From Reticulitermes lucifugus (Eukaryota; Arthropoda; Insecta; Blattodea; Rhinotermitidae), in the NCBI GenBank assembly GCA_026260175.1, contig JAKCWW010002550.1, positions 17,991-51,225 on the forward strand: DNA of 33,235 bases, read 5' to 3'. The notes below the pieces were generated by a model, which was not told where the DNA came from, made no database searches, and saw nothing but the letters and a program-made list of their open reading frames with translations. A program made the translations under genes and the position numbers. Shown one piece after another: positions 22,155-32,917 of this stretch. Each line of letters begins with the position of its first letter. Position 1 is the stretch's first letter.

Positions 22155-25100
22155 TCATTTTGGTGAAAATGGAACATAAATTCTACCACCAGTTCTATTC
22201 ACTTTGTCCCAACATGTGCAGGCAAATGTTGAACGGACCATAATGTCAGTATAGAGACGACCACAGAGGTGATCCATCTCATGCTGAACTATACGAGCTG
22301 CCCAACCAGAGGTCTGCCATGAAACAGGTCTGCCCTCAGCATCCAAACCTGGAACAGGAAAGCATCAAGTTGAACAAACTAAATCATTTTACGTGGCTCC
22401 TATATGCATATGCACAAGCTCGACATTTGCATGTGTGTGAAATAAGTGCTCCATTGGTATGTGGTGTTGGGTGAAATGAAAGCAACACACAACAGTTAAA
22501 ATACTACTATGCTTTATTTTGTTCTACCATACACTGACTGCTATAAGCCCTTGAATCTGCCCATTCCAGTCTTCATGTACGTCATACTATCAGCATCTGA
22601 AGACTGTTAGATTTTACATAAATAAAGTAGGGAAGACCCTTACTCTGATGCAAACATATCAAACTCAGTGCATGTGGGCTTCACTGAGCTAAGAGACCTG
22701 AGGTTGGGCCATAAAATTTTAAAAATAAAACAGAATGATATACTACTAGAATAATTTTTTGTTAGACACAAACATAAATCTAAAAAGAATTATTGAAAAA
22801 TGTATATATGTTAAATGTGATCCTTCACAACAAACTAAATAATGTTTGGAAATCAATGTAAGGTAAATATGTACAAAAGTGACTTGAGGTTCTCACAGTG
22901 GCGCTGCTGAGGACTGAAGTCTTCTGGGACGTGACGCTGTGCCATTGGGGAACCAATCATCCAATGACACAGCGTCACATCCCAAAAGACTTGAATCCTG
23001 AGTATACAAACTTGACACTCCATCACTAAATTTTTCTTTCAGAATGAAACCACACTGTAGTTCTACCAGTTCCATTTGTATATCTATCTCTGCTTTAAAA
23101 CTGTCCCAACACTCAACTGATTCATCCCAGAGTGTGTGCTACGTTATCATCTTCTAACCTCTTTCACTTCACTTTCCATTGTAATAGTGTGCCTGTTCTT
23201 ACTTCCACCCTCAACACTTTCACTACTCTGCTGCTTATGAGACATGATGGGGGTTGGCAACATTCATGAAAAGCACAGGAAACACTGTATATACCACACA
23301 GCAACAACACAACAATGGCAGCCCACCAGGCAGAAATTCTGGGAAATGACATCAATCACCAGCTAATCTGTTATGCAGCAGTTTAACTTAAAAACAGGCA
23401 ACTGGGCATGCAGCTAGATTTGTGCATAACCCTGAAAGTTTGTAAGATCTATGCTTGTAAGTAGAGGAGCACCTGTACGTTCTGTGTTTCCAAGGTAATG
23501 TAACTTCAGAAATTTTTTACTAAACAATGATGAAAAGAGCCTCAAGCAGCACAGGCAGACAATTCACACAATCAAGAACAATTCACAAGAACTTCAGTAC
23601 CCCTAAGAATTGCCAGGACCACCTACCTGTGACCAGAACCTCCCGGTAACGTGCAACATCAGCCGAAAAGCCCCTCACACTCTCACACGCTTCCGGAAAT
23701 AAGACTTTCTCATAATTGACAACTGTTAGTTTTGGGTTTATAAAAACCTGTGTAATAAATTTAAAAAGAATATCACATGAGTCATTTTGTCTCAGCATCA
23801 ATATACCCTGTCTTATGGCTGTACCATGTGCACTGCACAATTTGTAATTCATGTAAGAAACATTCTTATCGAAGTATGTAAAGGATACACTGTTGAAGGT
23901 CAAATTCACTTAATACCAGACATCAATCCGAGTCAAATATCGCACTCTGGTCAGCCATCATAAAATGCAACTACCCTTTCTTGACATTAAGTGAAGCAGT
24001 CAACACACAGGCCCACAAAAGAATGTTCTTAGTGACAAGAGTGAATGCTGTTAAAACAAAATATTAGTCCTAATCTGTTACTGTCCACATAGCGATTAAA
24101 CCTGTCTATCAATTGCTGTTACACTAAATTACATTAACAAACTCTTCATACAATGACACAATAGTTTGCTTTGTGTATGTTGTGAACTATGACGGTGATA
24201 TTTATTCATCAGCTAGTGTGGGCTTCATATCAGCTGTGAGGAATGAAAGCACACCTCAGAATTGCCAGGTCACGCTTTGTGGTGATATTCAAACACAAGC
24301 TGCAAGGGGCTTTATTTTCCCCTGTAAACATTGTTGAATATATAACATTCACTGGTAAATCAAACTAATTGAATTTATTTTAGACGTAACCTAACACACA
24401 GAAATTCTGAAGGTATATGGTTTATCAAAAACAAAGCAATTACAAAACCAACAGCTTTGGGTGAAGAGTGACATGATATGAAAATTTTAAAAATCCTTTC
24501 CACTGAAACTTGAAATCTTTACTCTGTCAGTTCGCAGTCATTTTAAAAAATGAAAGTGTGAAAATGCTTACAGCAGGAGTGCACAAATTTTCTACAAATC
24601 TAGAAGCCACCACAAAATACTAAGTGCCAGAAGGGTGACATAAAGGCAGTTCCATACTGAGGATCCAAAAATGTTTATATGCCACTACAAATTAGTTTCA
24701 ATGGCAACATGGCAGATGGGATTTGTGCACTCCTGGCTTAGAGACTTCAAAAGATACTTCACACTTCAACAGCCAAGTGCATTTAAATTGTGTGTCAAGA
24801 CAACTTAAGGATTACCACATTTAGAAATAAAAAAAAAAGTTACAGATGTTCATGTTTCTAATTCTAAAAATGTGTTGTACAACCCAAATGACATTTCAAG
24901 TATTATAAGAACCTTCACTGCTATAAGCATACTAAACAAAAGTCCCACAAATGATGAAAAAAAACTAGAGCATCTAATAATAATCAGTACAATGGTTAAA
25001 GAGAAAAACAATGTCAAAGAATGGTTCTTGATCCACTTTTGTTTTGGTAACCTTAGATTAGAACCAAAGTACATATGCATTATCATCAACATCTGAGAAC

Positions 25101-28100
25101 AGGCAATATAAATAAAATCATTCTAAATGTGAAGAATGAAGGAACATTTAATACTGTGCAGTAAAGCTTGCATCATTTTGTTTAAATGTGGTAAAAGATA
25201 GAAGTGTCCCTTAATATATGCACAACAGAAAAGAGCAAATATTACTGTGACAAAAACAGGACATGATGTCACCATACCAACTCACCTTCAATGGAATTAT
25301 GGCCATTTCACGTGATTTTTGGATATCTGGGCTGAATTTCTCACTCATCTTTTCTGAAAATTCAATCATAAATATTCTGAGGGGAACTCCAATCTGTGGC
25401 GCAGCCAAACCAACAGATTCATAGCTGCACATTACATCACGCATCTTCTTTAAAACCTGCAGAAAACACACAATTGAGCTAAGCCCACCACACAAAGGAC
25501 ACAGCTTAGCCTAACGTAGCTTACAAAATATAATCTGCAATACAATACCTCTGCCTTTAACTAAGGTCTGCATACTGAACACAAATGAGACAACAAAATG
25601 AATGTGTATGATGAAATGCTGCTAGATTTAGTAGTAAGTTCCAAATGTGCATCAAAGTTTCATAATAATACTGGAAACAGAAAAAATCTTTCTGCAAATA
25701 TTGCTATATGGAAAGGAGACCCACAACACAGCTTGCAAATATTTGGTTTATCATTTACTTTTGGCTAAACATACACAACTTCACACAACTTTGCTAAGAC
25801 ACACCAGCTACTAGCATTGTGTATCAAGAGAATGGAATGTGATGCCCAACAGCCCTTCAAACAACTCTAATGTGATTTGTGGAGGTTGTAGTATTGTGTC
25901 AATGAACTTCCCACGTACTTTTTAGTCATATCACTTAACTGCCACCTTTGTCACATGACACTCCTGAATACTACTTGCAGGCAATAATAATAAAACAAGA
26001 CAATTCACATTAATTAAAACACAACCTAAACACTGTCTTGGTATTAACTATACAGCTTGATTTTGAAAGCAATATAGAAACACAAAAACCATACCTCTCA
26101 ACTTAACTGAATCACAACTTAATAAAGAAAGGGCAGTGTCATTATTAGATTCCTACCATGAAGGAGGCTGCTCTAAATGTTTATGAGACGTCGATGGATG
26201 AAGTCTGATGTAACTGGGGCCCAAGCATCGTAAGAATAGAACACCTGGACTGACATCTACAGAAAATCAAGTTCTGTTTGCTGCTGTCACTTCCTGTACT
26301 TTATCTTCTATTCATTGGTGTCACCCAATTTCCTATCACAAGTAGATTTTGTGGGCAACAGTAACAAAGAAATGTGCTCAGCCACAACAAAAACTTCCAT
26401 ACCCTGTATTAGGCAACAGTGAAAGGCTGGATAAAAATAGTGATTCACTAATGCCTAAGTCACAGCTTGACCTACTATGCCTTCAAATCTTCCACATGTT
26501 TAGCACAGTGTTTTACATCCAGTGGGATGCAACACACTGATTTGACTTAATGATCAGCAGAATAAAATACCATGTCTCAAAAATACGATTATACAACACT
26601 AAAATGTAAACAATTTTAAAAGTATGCTTCTTGGAAATAGAGATTTTTCTTTTTATTATGGTAGGACTACAAAATGCCCAGCAAGACAAATGATACCAAG
26701 GTTGAGAATCTTGCTTACTGCTGGTTTTTTAAATTAATTCCCTATCCTTGAATTGTTCTTCATGCCTTTCAGATGAAGTGGAGACACTTGTCAGTTCCAT
26801 GTTCATTTCCTTCTTGCACAACTAAAGGTTCTCTTTCTTCACCATCTTCAAACTCTTAACACACTCAGCATTAGTATCATCTACTTCCATGTGGAACATC
26901 ACCGTGTGAAGCAACTGCTTCATCCACCTGTACTGTTATCACATCAGCCTGTTACTGATGTAAGGTAATGGAAACTCCAGCTGTTTATATTAAAGCAATG
27001 TCATCACGATATTTACAGCACAGCCACTTCTTTTTCTCTTTTGTCTGTGCAAGGTGTGTCTGTGACATTTCTGTAGTTATCACCATTTCACTTTAGATGT
27101 TGCCCTTCAAACAAAAACTGTTATGAATATTTAAGAAACATGGTTGTTTTTCAGTTATAAAGCCAGGCATTCATTTTGTTGTTATATCCAGAGCATTCAA
27201 CACAGCTACAACTTGCATTTCTATTTAACCTATGCTAAAATAAAATATTCACCATGCGTTTATTTTTATATTTTAAACAAGAGGTTAAATTAGGTTATGT
27301 TATATGCAGGATAAATAATGTTATGTAAGACACATTTTGACTTGCACTACACAACTACTATACGAGTATAAACAATTTGGTTATAACAGAACGTCATGTG
27401 AGTGGTTGGCCTGTTGCCAAAAATGCCAGTTTTTAAACCCACCATCATACAACAGGAATTTGGCCACATAGCCTGCTCCAACATCAAACACTATAGTTTG
27501 AACTGCTGTAACCTAGAAGTGAAATATGTTTCTTTCTTTGAGAGAGGAGCCTGATGCATGCTAATAACATGTCCATGTCACATTGCTTGGAACTCTCTAA
27601 TTGCAGATATCAATGCAGGAATGTTTAATTTACCGACATATATACAGAGTGCCTTGAAAGTCTCTTTACTGAGATTATACTCAGTTCCAGGGAAACACTA
27701 CTTTATTTACAACCACCTCCAGCAGAAAGTGACAATTACGAGCTACAGAAATTGTTGTCCACCACATTCAAGATACATTACACGTCTTATAAGCACTGAT
27801 TCAAAAACTGCTGCACAAAGTTTCTCATCTCCATTTCGTTAAATTCCACACGGATTTGTTCTCTCTTTCACAAACATGAGGGGACTTTTTGCTGCACACT
27901 TTGTTTGGTTGTAGTCCATGTGAGAAAATCACAAGGTGTAAGATTAGGAGATTTTTGGGGTCACTCAACTGATCCACAGACACTAATCCCAAATAGAAAT
28001 TTCTCATCAGGAAAAGTGCAAACATTACGCCCAAAATCAAGTGGACCTCCATCCTGCTATGAGACCACACTTCCTAGGTCATGGTGCTGTTCAATGTTCG

Positions 28101-29168
28101 CCATCACTATGCTGTGCTGAAACTTCTCTGTAAATGCAACAGTTATCCCTTGTGGCTTCTCATTTTCTTCCACCATTAAGAATGGGTGGAGCTATATTTC
28201 TACACCCCCTATATGCCTTCATCGCATGTATATGGGCAATTTTACCTTTACCTTTTGTCAGTTTAGCAACAGCAAAACTCTCTGCTCTTTTGTTAATCTT
28301 TGATTCATATTTGAATGTATACACACACACGCCAATGACGCAAAAGCTGACTGAAACAAGACCTAGTGTAACAAAGCGTTGCCAGCTGCTGCAAATACAA
28401 ACTGAACACAAGTGAAAACAATCATCACTATCTCAGTAAAGTGACTTTAAGCACACTTGGTATGGGCATGTAAGCATGTGCCTGTAAGTGTAAACTTTTG
28501 TGTACTACAAAAGCATGTACAGTAGACAAAGGACAGAACCATCCTGCCATCAAAGTGCTCCAAAACAACTATGTAATGGTTCAGAATGATATCAGACTCC
28601 ACACCAAGCACTGACTAACCATCAGTCATAAAATGCCTTGGACTTGGAGCCTTGTCTACATGTATGTCATGGACGTTGGTGAGGGGGGGGGGCACATAAG
28701 CCATGTCCAACATGCAGAGCCTCTGTAAAATCATAAGTAAAGGAACCTGTGCTTGGCCAAGATAAGTTAGGTCACACTAGGCTAGGTCCAATGTGCGGTA
28801 GGATTTCATTATCTACGAAAATCACAAAACAATATTCAATATACGAACATTCTAAACCAACAAGTGACTCTTGATTGTTTAATACTACCACTATAATTAA
28901 AAGTAAAAATCAATACACAATTCCTCTTCCTCACTTTTTTTATTTCACTCTTCTTAATATCTTCTGGATTCAATTCCTCTCCATTATATCGAAGAATTGG
29001 ATCTCCAATTTGGCAAATATGACTGTACGGTGGAGGTGACGGGGATGGATACCAAAATTCCCTATATAACTCACGAAACTTACGAAATGTAATTAAATGT
29101 CTTTTAATTAACACTACTGGAAAACCCAGCACTGATGATTTCGAACGGTAATCGCTTATAATCCTCAT
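22155..29168 (-). CDS. PDF: Peptide deformylase, mitochondrial, complete, four exons
   Basis: This metal-dependent hydrolase removes the formyl group from the initiator Met of proteins made in mitochondria. Exons are 28935-29168, 25286-25456, 23627-23747 and 22155-22348, with consensus GT/AG borders and intron phases 0, 0 and 1. They join to 239 residues, against 243 in human. Residues 1-45 are rich in Arg/Lys and low in acid, as expected for a mitochondrial presequence. The fold begins at [11 protein letters not shown] (about residue 50). Motif I is SVGLAAPQ (92-99), motif II is EACESV (154-159, metal ligand C156) and motif III is QHEMDH (197-202, ligands H198 and H202, catalytic E199). EACES rather than bacterial EGCLS fits the metazoan mitochondrial type. 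The ATG at 29168 is the first in frame after a TGA three codons upstream. Introns are long and contain repeat remnants. Confidence 0.96.
22907..23002. repeat. Foldback repeat: 42-bp inverted arms, 12-bp spacer, in PDF intron 3
   Basis: Segments 22907-22948 and 22961-23002 are inverted copies (36 of 42 matching). Each contains CTTCTGGGACGTGACGCTGT or its variant. The core CTTCTGGGAYRTKACGC also occurs in the unit at 13106-13200 and the foldback at 19002-19163, but the distal halves differ (GTGCCATTGG here). The intron runs from 22349 to 23626, and nothing else in it was recognised. Confidence 0.75.
23748..25285 (-). other. PDF intron 2 (1,538 nt)
   Basis: Consensus GT at 25285-25284 and AG at 23749-23748. 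It is AT-rich and CpG-poor. The open frames on both strands at 24850-25096 are low-complexity mirror frames and not recognisable proteins. No repeat family was identified. Confidence 0.7.
27640..28110 (-). pseudogene. mariner-like (DDE_3-type) transposase C-terminal remnant in PDF intron 1
   Basis: Read on the minus strand, the region encodes [20 protein letters not shown], then a stop, then [13 protein letters not shown], later [19 protein letters not shown] and finally LECGGQQFL in another frame. These correspond to the QQDGAPPH...SPDLTPCDFFLW block and C-terminal tail of insect mariner-like transposases (recognised from memory). The Asp of PDLTP is replaced by Asn, and in-frame stops interrupt it. 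At the far end, ACAGAGTGCCTTGAAAGTC (near 27646) resembles a mariner-type terminus. It is a decayed insertion in the same orientation as PDF. Confidence 0.6.
28165..28258 (+). mobile_element. Decayed SINE 3' tail in PDF intron 1
   Basis: The series GGTGGAGCTATATTTCTACA, CCCCCTATATGCCTTCATCG, CATG and TTTTACCTTTACCTTTT parallels the 3' part of the SINEs at 18270-18557 and 18665-18774 (GTAGAGCT...CTACTCCCCCTCTGGGCCTTCATGGCC...TTTACC). No tRNA-like head is present. Confidence 0.55.
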
Positions 29169-29189
29169 TGTTCCTCAACATACACAGTA

Positions 29190-29490
29190 AATCAGCACCT
29201 ACGGCCGGAATCCTGCGTAAACAAAATTCACCCAATATTACCGCTCCCCCAGTTTGTAACTGAGACCACACTGTGAAGCACAGATCATCCAGTAGCTGTA
29301 AAGGACCGAGAAGATGAACTGAGTGCGACATGTCATTCCGGTGCCAACGGGTCTCAATGAACCACGGATCGTTGTCATTCACGACTCGGTCCACGGGTCA
29401 CTACCTATTGGTACCCCTGACGGGTCCGTTTTGCGCCATTTCGTGCTTCACCTATTTTAGCTTTTATGCCGCTTGTTTTCAAGTTCGAGT
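29190..29490 (-). promoter_or_regulatory. CpG-rich 5' region/promoter candidate of PDF
   Basis: By eye I count about 19 CpG in these 300 bases, against about 2 in 25500-26100 inside PDF intron 1. The region lies directly upstream of the PDF ATG. In methylated insect genomes, promoters that escape germline methylation keep their CpGs while gene bodies lose them. No convincing TATA box or initiator was identified. An upstream out-of-frame open frame (ATG 29331 to stop 29104) crosses the PDF start. Confidence 0.45.
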
Positions 29491-29615
29491 AAGAATATTG
29501 TAAGTTTTGATTTTTGGGAGGTATTACTTGTGATTTGTGTTTCATTCGCTTTAACTTCAGCACATGTAAGTTTCATGATTTGATGAAGAACGTATCAGTT
29601 TGGATTTGTAGAATA

Positions 29616-29822
29616 TAAAATAAATCTTACTCCGACAAATGTACACAGTTTATGTTATTCAACACAATTTTTATTAAAGAATTATTGTGTGGTAATAAGT
29701 TTTCAGGATTGGTGTTGAGTTGTCTGCGTTAAAGAAATGAAGAATTTGTTTTATATCGCCACTTTCGTATTGAATTTCCGACAGTTAAACAGTGTAGATT
29801 TGTCGGAGTAAGATTTATTTTA
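29616..29822. mobile_element. 207-bp MITE-like element with 31-bp terminal inverted repeats
   Basis: The segments 29616-29646 and 29792-29822 are inverted copies of each other with 30 of 31 bases matching (TAAAATAAATCTTACTCCG... outer end). They enclose about 145 bp of AT-rich non-coding sequence. A short non-autonomous DNA transposon is the simplest explanation. No clear target-site duplication was seen, so the superfamily is unassigned. It lies between PDF and ZNHIT1. Confidence 0.65.
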
Positions 29823-30775
29823 ATCAAAAGAATGTACGGAACAAGCAACGTAAAGTTTGTAGAAGATACATTTGCAACAGTGCTTCTATTTATACCAATC
29901 ATTATTTGGGGGATTCAGTGATACAATTGTACTGACACAAGCACTTTGCAGGAACAGCACATGTAACTAACAGAATCAGGAGGCTCCCACCAGATATACT
30001 GAAGTGTAAGTATAAATAGTGTTACAAAGTTAGTTTTTGCAAGCCTGTCTACAGCTGAATTATTCGTGAGTGTAACAATGTGAAAACTACCTGGTTATTT
30101 TCTGATGTAGGACGCAAATTGCCAGAAAAGTACACCAACCGTAATTCATAAATCCATTGGGGTTTACCTTGACTTCAGCAACAGAACAGTACAGATTGTT
30201 CACTGGCTCTACATTCACAGTTTACTAAAAACTATTATATGCAACATTACACTAAATAAATGATAAGAAAACAAAAACATCACAAAATGATTATGATGGT
30301 GGTGTTAAACACTGTTCCAAGATTCCGTATATGTCCTGTCTGAAAATTGCATGATGTGCAACAATACACGATAACCAAGTTGTATATTGATCACTTACCA
30401 GTGTTTCATTCTAATTCCAGTCCATAAATATGAGATGTTCTCAAACTAAATATCACAATATTAAGGTTCCCATTTATAATTCCTGGAATTACCTGAATAT
30501 GGAAAGAAACACATTCTCTGTTACTCTTACCACCATATTACATACTGATTGCTGCTAGCCAAATAGGGATACTATGTGTCTATGTTGGACATTGCACATG
30601 GCACACTGGATCAGCAACAGTAAATGCAGAAATGAAACCACTGCTTTTCAGTTCTACTAACCTATTTTATCATACTGAAAAGATCAATTCTGGTAAACTT
30701 AAGCAATTACTTCAAAGGATTCAGAAAGTGGAAATGTCTGCAAATGAGTAATGATGATAACTTAAACAACAAAAG
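29823..30775. other. Intergenic stretch between PDF and ZNHIT1, no gene seen
   Basis: Both strands are AT-rich and broken by stops in all frames. I see no conserved coding segment, SINE head or strong repeat here. It may contain distal promoter sequence of PDF and the ZNHIT1 3' flank. Confidence 0.5.
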
Positions 30776-30781
30776 TTTATT
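30776..30781 (-). terminator. Probable ZNHIT1 polyadenylation signal AATAAA
   Basis: A perfect AATAAA on the minus strand (TTTATT on plus) lies about 50 nt downstream of the ZNHIT1 stop codon, a usual position for a short 3' UTR. No RNA evidence is available. Confidence 0.6.
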
Positions 30782-30829
30782 TTAGATTATATTATCAAAT
30801 AATGCTTCCACATTCATACTGCAACGCAT

Positions 30830-32694
30830 TTATGCAGTCCATTTCAGGCATCTGGTATCCAGATGAGTTCCAAGACATCTTACACTACAGTATCTAGCTC
30901 CACATGGAATACACTTATAGTTGCTTGTGAAACCACATACAGCACAGAAATGTCTTTCAGGGATTTTAGACGGTGGAGCTTGAGCAGACACGTAATTCGG
31001 TGGATGTGGACTGTAATTTTGATCTTCTTCTACTAATTGTGCAAATGTCTTGCGAAACCTGTAAAGGGAAATTATATCTTGAAACATATATATTGAGAAA
31101 AAAAATAGCAACACATATAACATATTCAAATTATTTATTGTATGTACACTATGTATATTCACTATTTATGCAGGTACTTTATTCTTCTGTGCACTGAGAT
31201 TTGTAACAGAATTTCTGTTACACATTCAGAAGCTTGCTGGTTTAAACCCCAGCCAGCAGACCAACTGTCCTGACTAGTTTTGTGGTACACTGAAAATGGA
31301 TGTTAATTCTTTGAACCTATCCTTTCCTTGATTCTACACACATTTGTGCTTTCTACCCAATTCCTCAATTATATGTTCAAATCAGATATAAATTAGCCTC
31401 ATTTACCCAAATGCAAGACAAAATATTTTCCCTTAAATTTGGCATTTAAACATGTGGGATCATTGTTTCATGTACAAAGTGCCAAACTGGAGAGTGCTGG
31501 GCCAAAGCAAGGTGTAAGTTGCCAAACTGTCACCAGAGTAGCCAAAAGAGAAAACACAGTACCTGTAGCAGTTACAATTTATTTATTGCACTGCTAAAAA
31601 TTCTAAACTGGATCACACGAAGTCGTGATACCTGCTTTGAATTACTGATCATTAACCATGGTGAGAAGATGAATAATTGAAATCCCGCAAGAAAGTTCAA
31701 GGTTTCAGAAGTGAATGTTCAAATGCAGAGGCAACCAAAGAAGAAACTGATAAACATGAACAACACTCAACAATGTGGCATGGTCGTTTCCAGGAACTAG
31801 AACAAGAAAATGTTGAGTCTGTGCCCTTAAAAAGAGAAACTGGAGTGCCAATTACATATGAGGTGATAAAATACAAAGTACAGCATCATTTCAAAGCCAG
31901 TGCACGTTAGCATGTACATGTGGATTGAAGGAACCAGTTCTCCCTTCATCAAAGAACTTTGCTTTGTCAGGAGTGAACCTCCAGTGACATTTGGTCAGTA
32001 GTGGGGTGCAATGGCACTGTAAGGAAATACCTCATAAAGTTTGATGTCAATAACAAATGCTACCCTCAGCAGTACAGAGAATGAGGTGGACTGAGCTCAG
32101 CACAAAATGAAGCAGCAGCAACTTACTTTCATGGATGTGTGGAAGAGTGAATTTGATTACATTTTTAATGCATTACATTCAACTGTATTACTTTTTAATG
32201 CAATGGAGTGTTAATTTACTGTACTTAAGTTCAATAGCTACAGAAATCCTCCTGCTATTCTACAGTATCCTCCTGCTTTTGACTTTACAACTACACAATC
32301 ACCATGACATCACTACTACAACCTAGAACTACACAAAAAAGAATATTACCTCTGTTTGTAGTATTCTGCACTGCGTGTTTTCTTCCTTCTTCCACCTCTA
32401 GATTCCAGTGTCTCCTGGAATTTGGGAACCTTTTTGCTCATCACTGGAATTTAAAAAATTAACACAAAACATGTAGCAGAAAGTCTACAAAAAAATTAGT
32501 TATATTCCAACAGCATATGAAACAGGTCTCAAAATGTTATTACACATACCTAAATCAGCATGGGGATCATCGTGAAAATTGTCTTGCTCCAGTGCCTCCA
32601 AAGCCTTTCTTGTTCTTCTTTGGCGGGCCGCTGCATCAAGAACCCTCTTCTGATTTGCATCTTTCAAACGCCCAGATTCTCTTGATGTTGCCAT
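30830..32694 (-). CDS. ZNHIT1: Zinc finger HIT domain-containing protein 1, complete, three exons
   Basis: From family knowledge this is the ZNHIT1/Vps71 subunit of the SRCAP/SWR1 remodeller, which exchanges H2A for H2A.Z in the nucleus. Coding exons are 32550-32694, 32350-32443 and 30830-31058, with GT/AG borders. The first intron is phase 1 (106 nt) and the second phase 2 (1,291 nt). The product is 155 residues, against 154 in human. The N-terminal part has the conserved basic helix (KRVLDAAARQRR) and the acidic NFHDDPHADL segment. Exon 2 supplies a Lys/Arg-rich linker (residues 49-80). The C-terminal HIT zinc finger has ligands C118, C121, C129, C132, C137, C141, H145 and C150, ending in the family hallmark CLKWTA. 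The start is the first ATG after the GTF2H5 stop and has a good context (AACAAAATGG). No disabling change is seen. Confidence 0.96.
31660..31980 (+). pseudogene. pogo/Tigger-like transposase N-terminal (CENP-B-type HTH) remnant in ZNHIT1 intron 2
   Basis: One frame encodes NPARKFKVSEVNVQ followed by KKKLINMNNTQ. After a frameshift near 31770, another frame encodes HGRFQELEQENVESVPLKRE, then TGVPITYEVI and FKASAR. This order resembles the N-terminal psq/CENP-B DNA-binding region of pogo-superfamily transposases, recognised from memory. Stops follow just after FKASAR and weaker similarity (FSLHQRT) continues to about 31980. No DDE catalytic domain is visible. It is antisense to ZNHIT1 and lies wholly in its second intron, so it is a dead insertion rather than a gene. 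Confidence 0.65.
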
Positions 32695-32730
32695 TTTGTT
32701 AAATATTATTCTTCAGACTTGCACCTTAGT

Positions 32731-32917
32731 TTACAGTCCTCTGTCAGCCAAAGGGAAACTAATCTGGTCCATTAAATCATCAACACGAGACTGTAAGGTT
32801 TCCAGGATATCAGCTGAAATAAACAGATGAGTCTCATCTAAATCTTGGAGAATAAATTTCCTTCCCAATGCCATTGTTTCATCCAGATGCAAAAGGAACT
32901 GTTTCATGGCCTGATCA
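32731..32917 (-). CDS. GTF2H5: General transcription factor IIH subunit 5 (TTDA/Tfb5), last exon, partial gene
   Basis: This is the smallest core subunit of TFIIH. From family knowledge it stabilises the complex and stimulates XPB in nucleotide excision repair and transcription initiation in the nucleus. The exon opens after a polypyrimidine tract and AG at 32919-32918 and encodes 61 residues to a TAA at 32731-32733. It starts [13 protein letters not shown] and contains [14 protein letters not shown] and a C-terminal ELMDQ-like segment (DDLMDQISF). This covers about five sixths of the roughly 71-residue family protein and matches it from the AMKQFLL segment onward. The first base of the exon completes a split codon, so an upstream exon of about 12 codons is expected. 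I do not see it up to 33235, so it probably lies outside the window. The stop is only 36 nt upstream of the ZNHIT1 ATG on the same strand, and no AATAAA lies between them. Confidence 0.92.

Larger units (their letters stand above)
25457..28934 (-). other. PDF intron 1 (3,478 nt)
   Basis: It is flanked by GT (28934-28933) and AG (25458-25457). Besides the mariner-like remnant and SINE tail listed separately, it holds a G10 run at 28683-28692. Segment 26740-27060 looks like decayed coding sequence of an unidentified element on the minus strand. The rest is AT-rich, CpG-poor and shows no host exon. Confidence 0.7.

Noticed and set aside
24850..25096. Mirror open frames on both strands, one with hydrophobic stretches
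   Set aside because: They arise from low-complexity AT-rich intron sequence. Apparent membrane segments follow from T-rich codons, and no family is recognised.
26740..27060. Possible coding remnant on the minus strand in PDF intron 1
   Set aside because: Fragments look codon-like, but no family could be named and stops are frequent, so I did not call it as a feature of its own.
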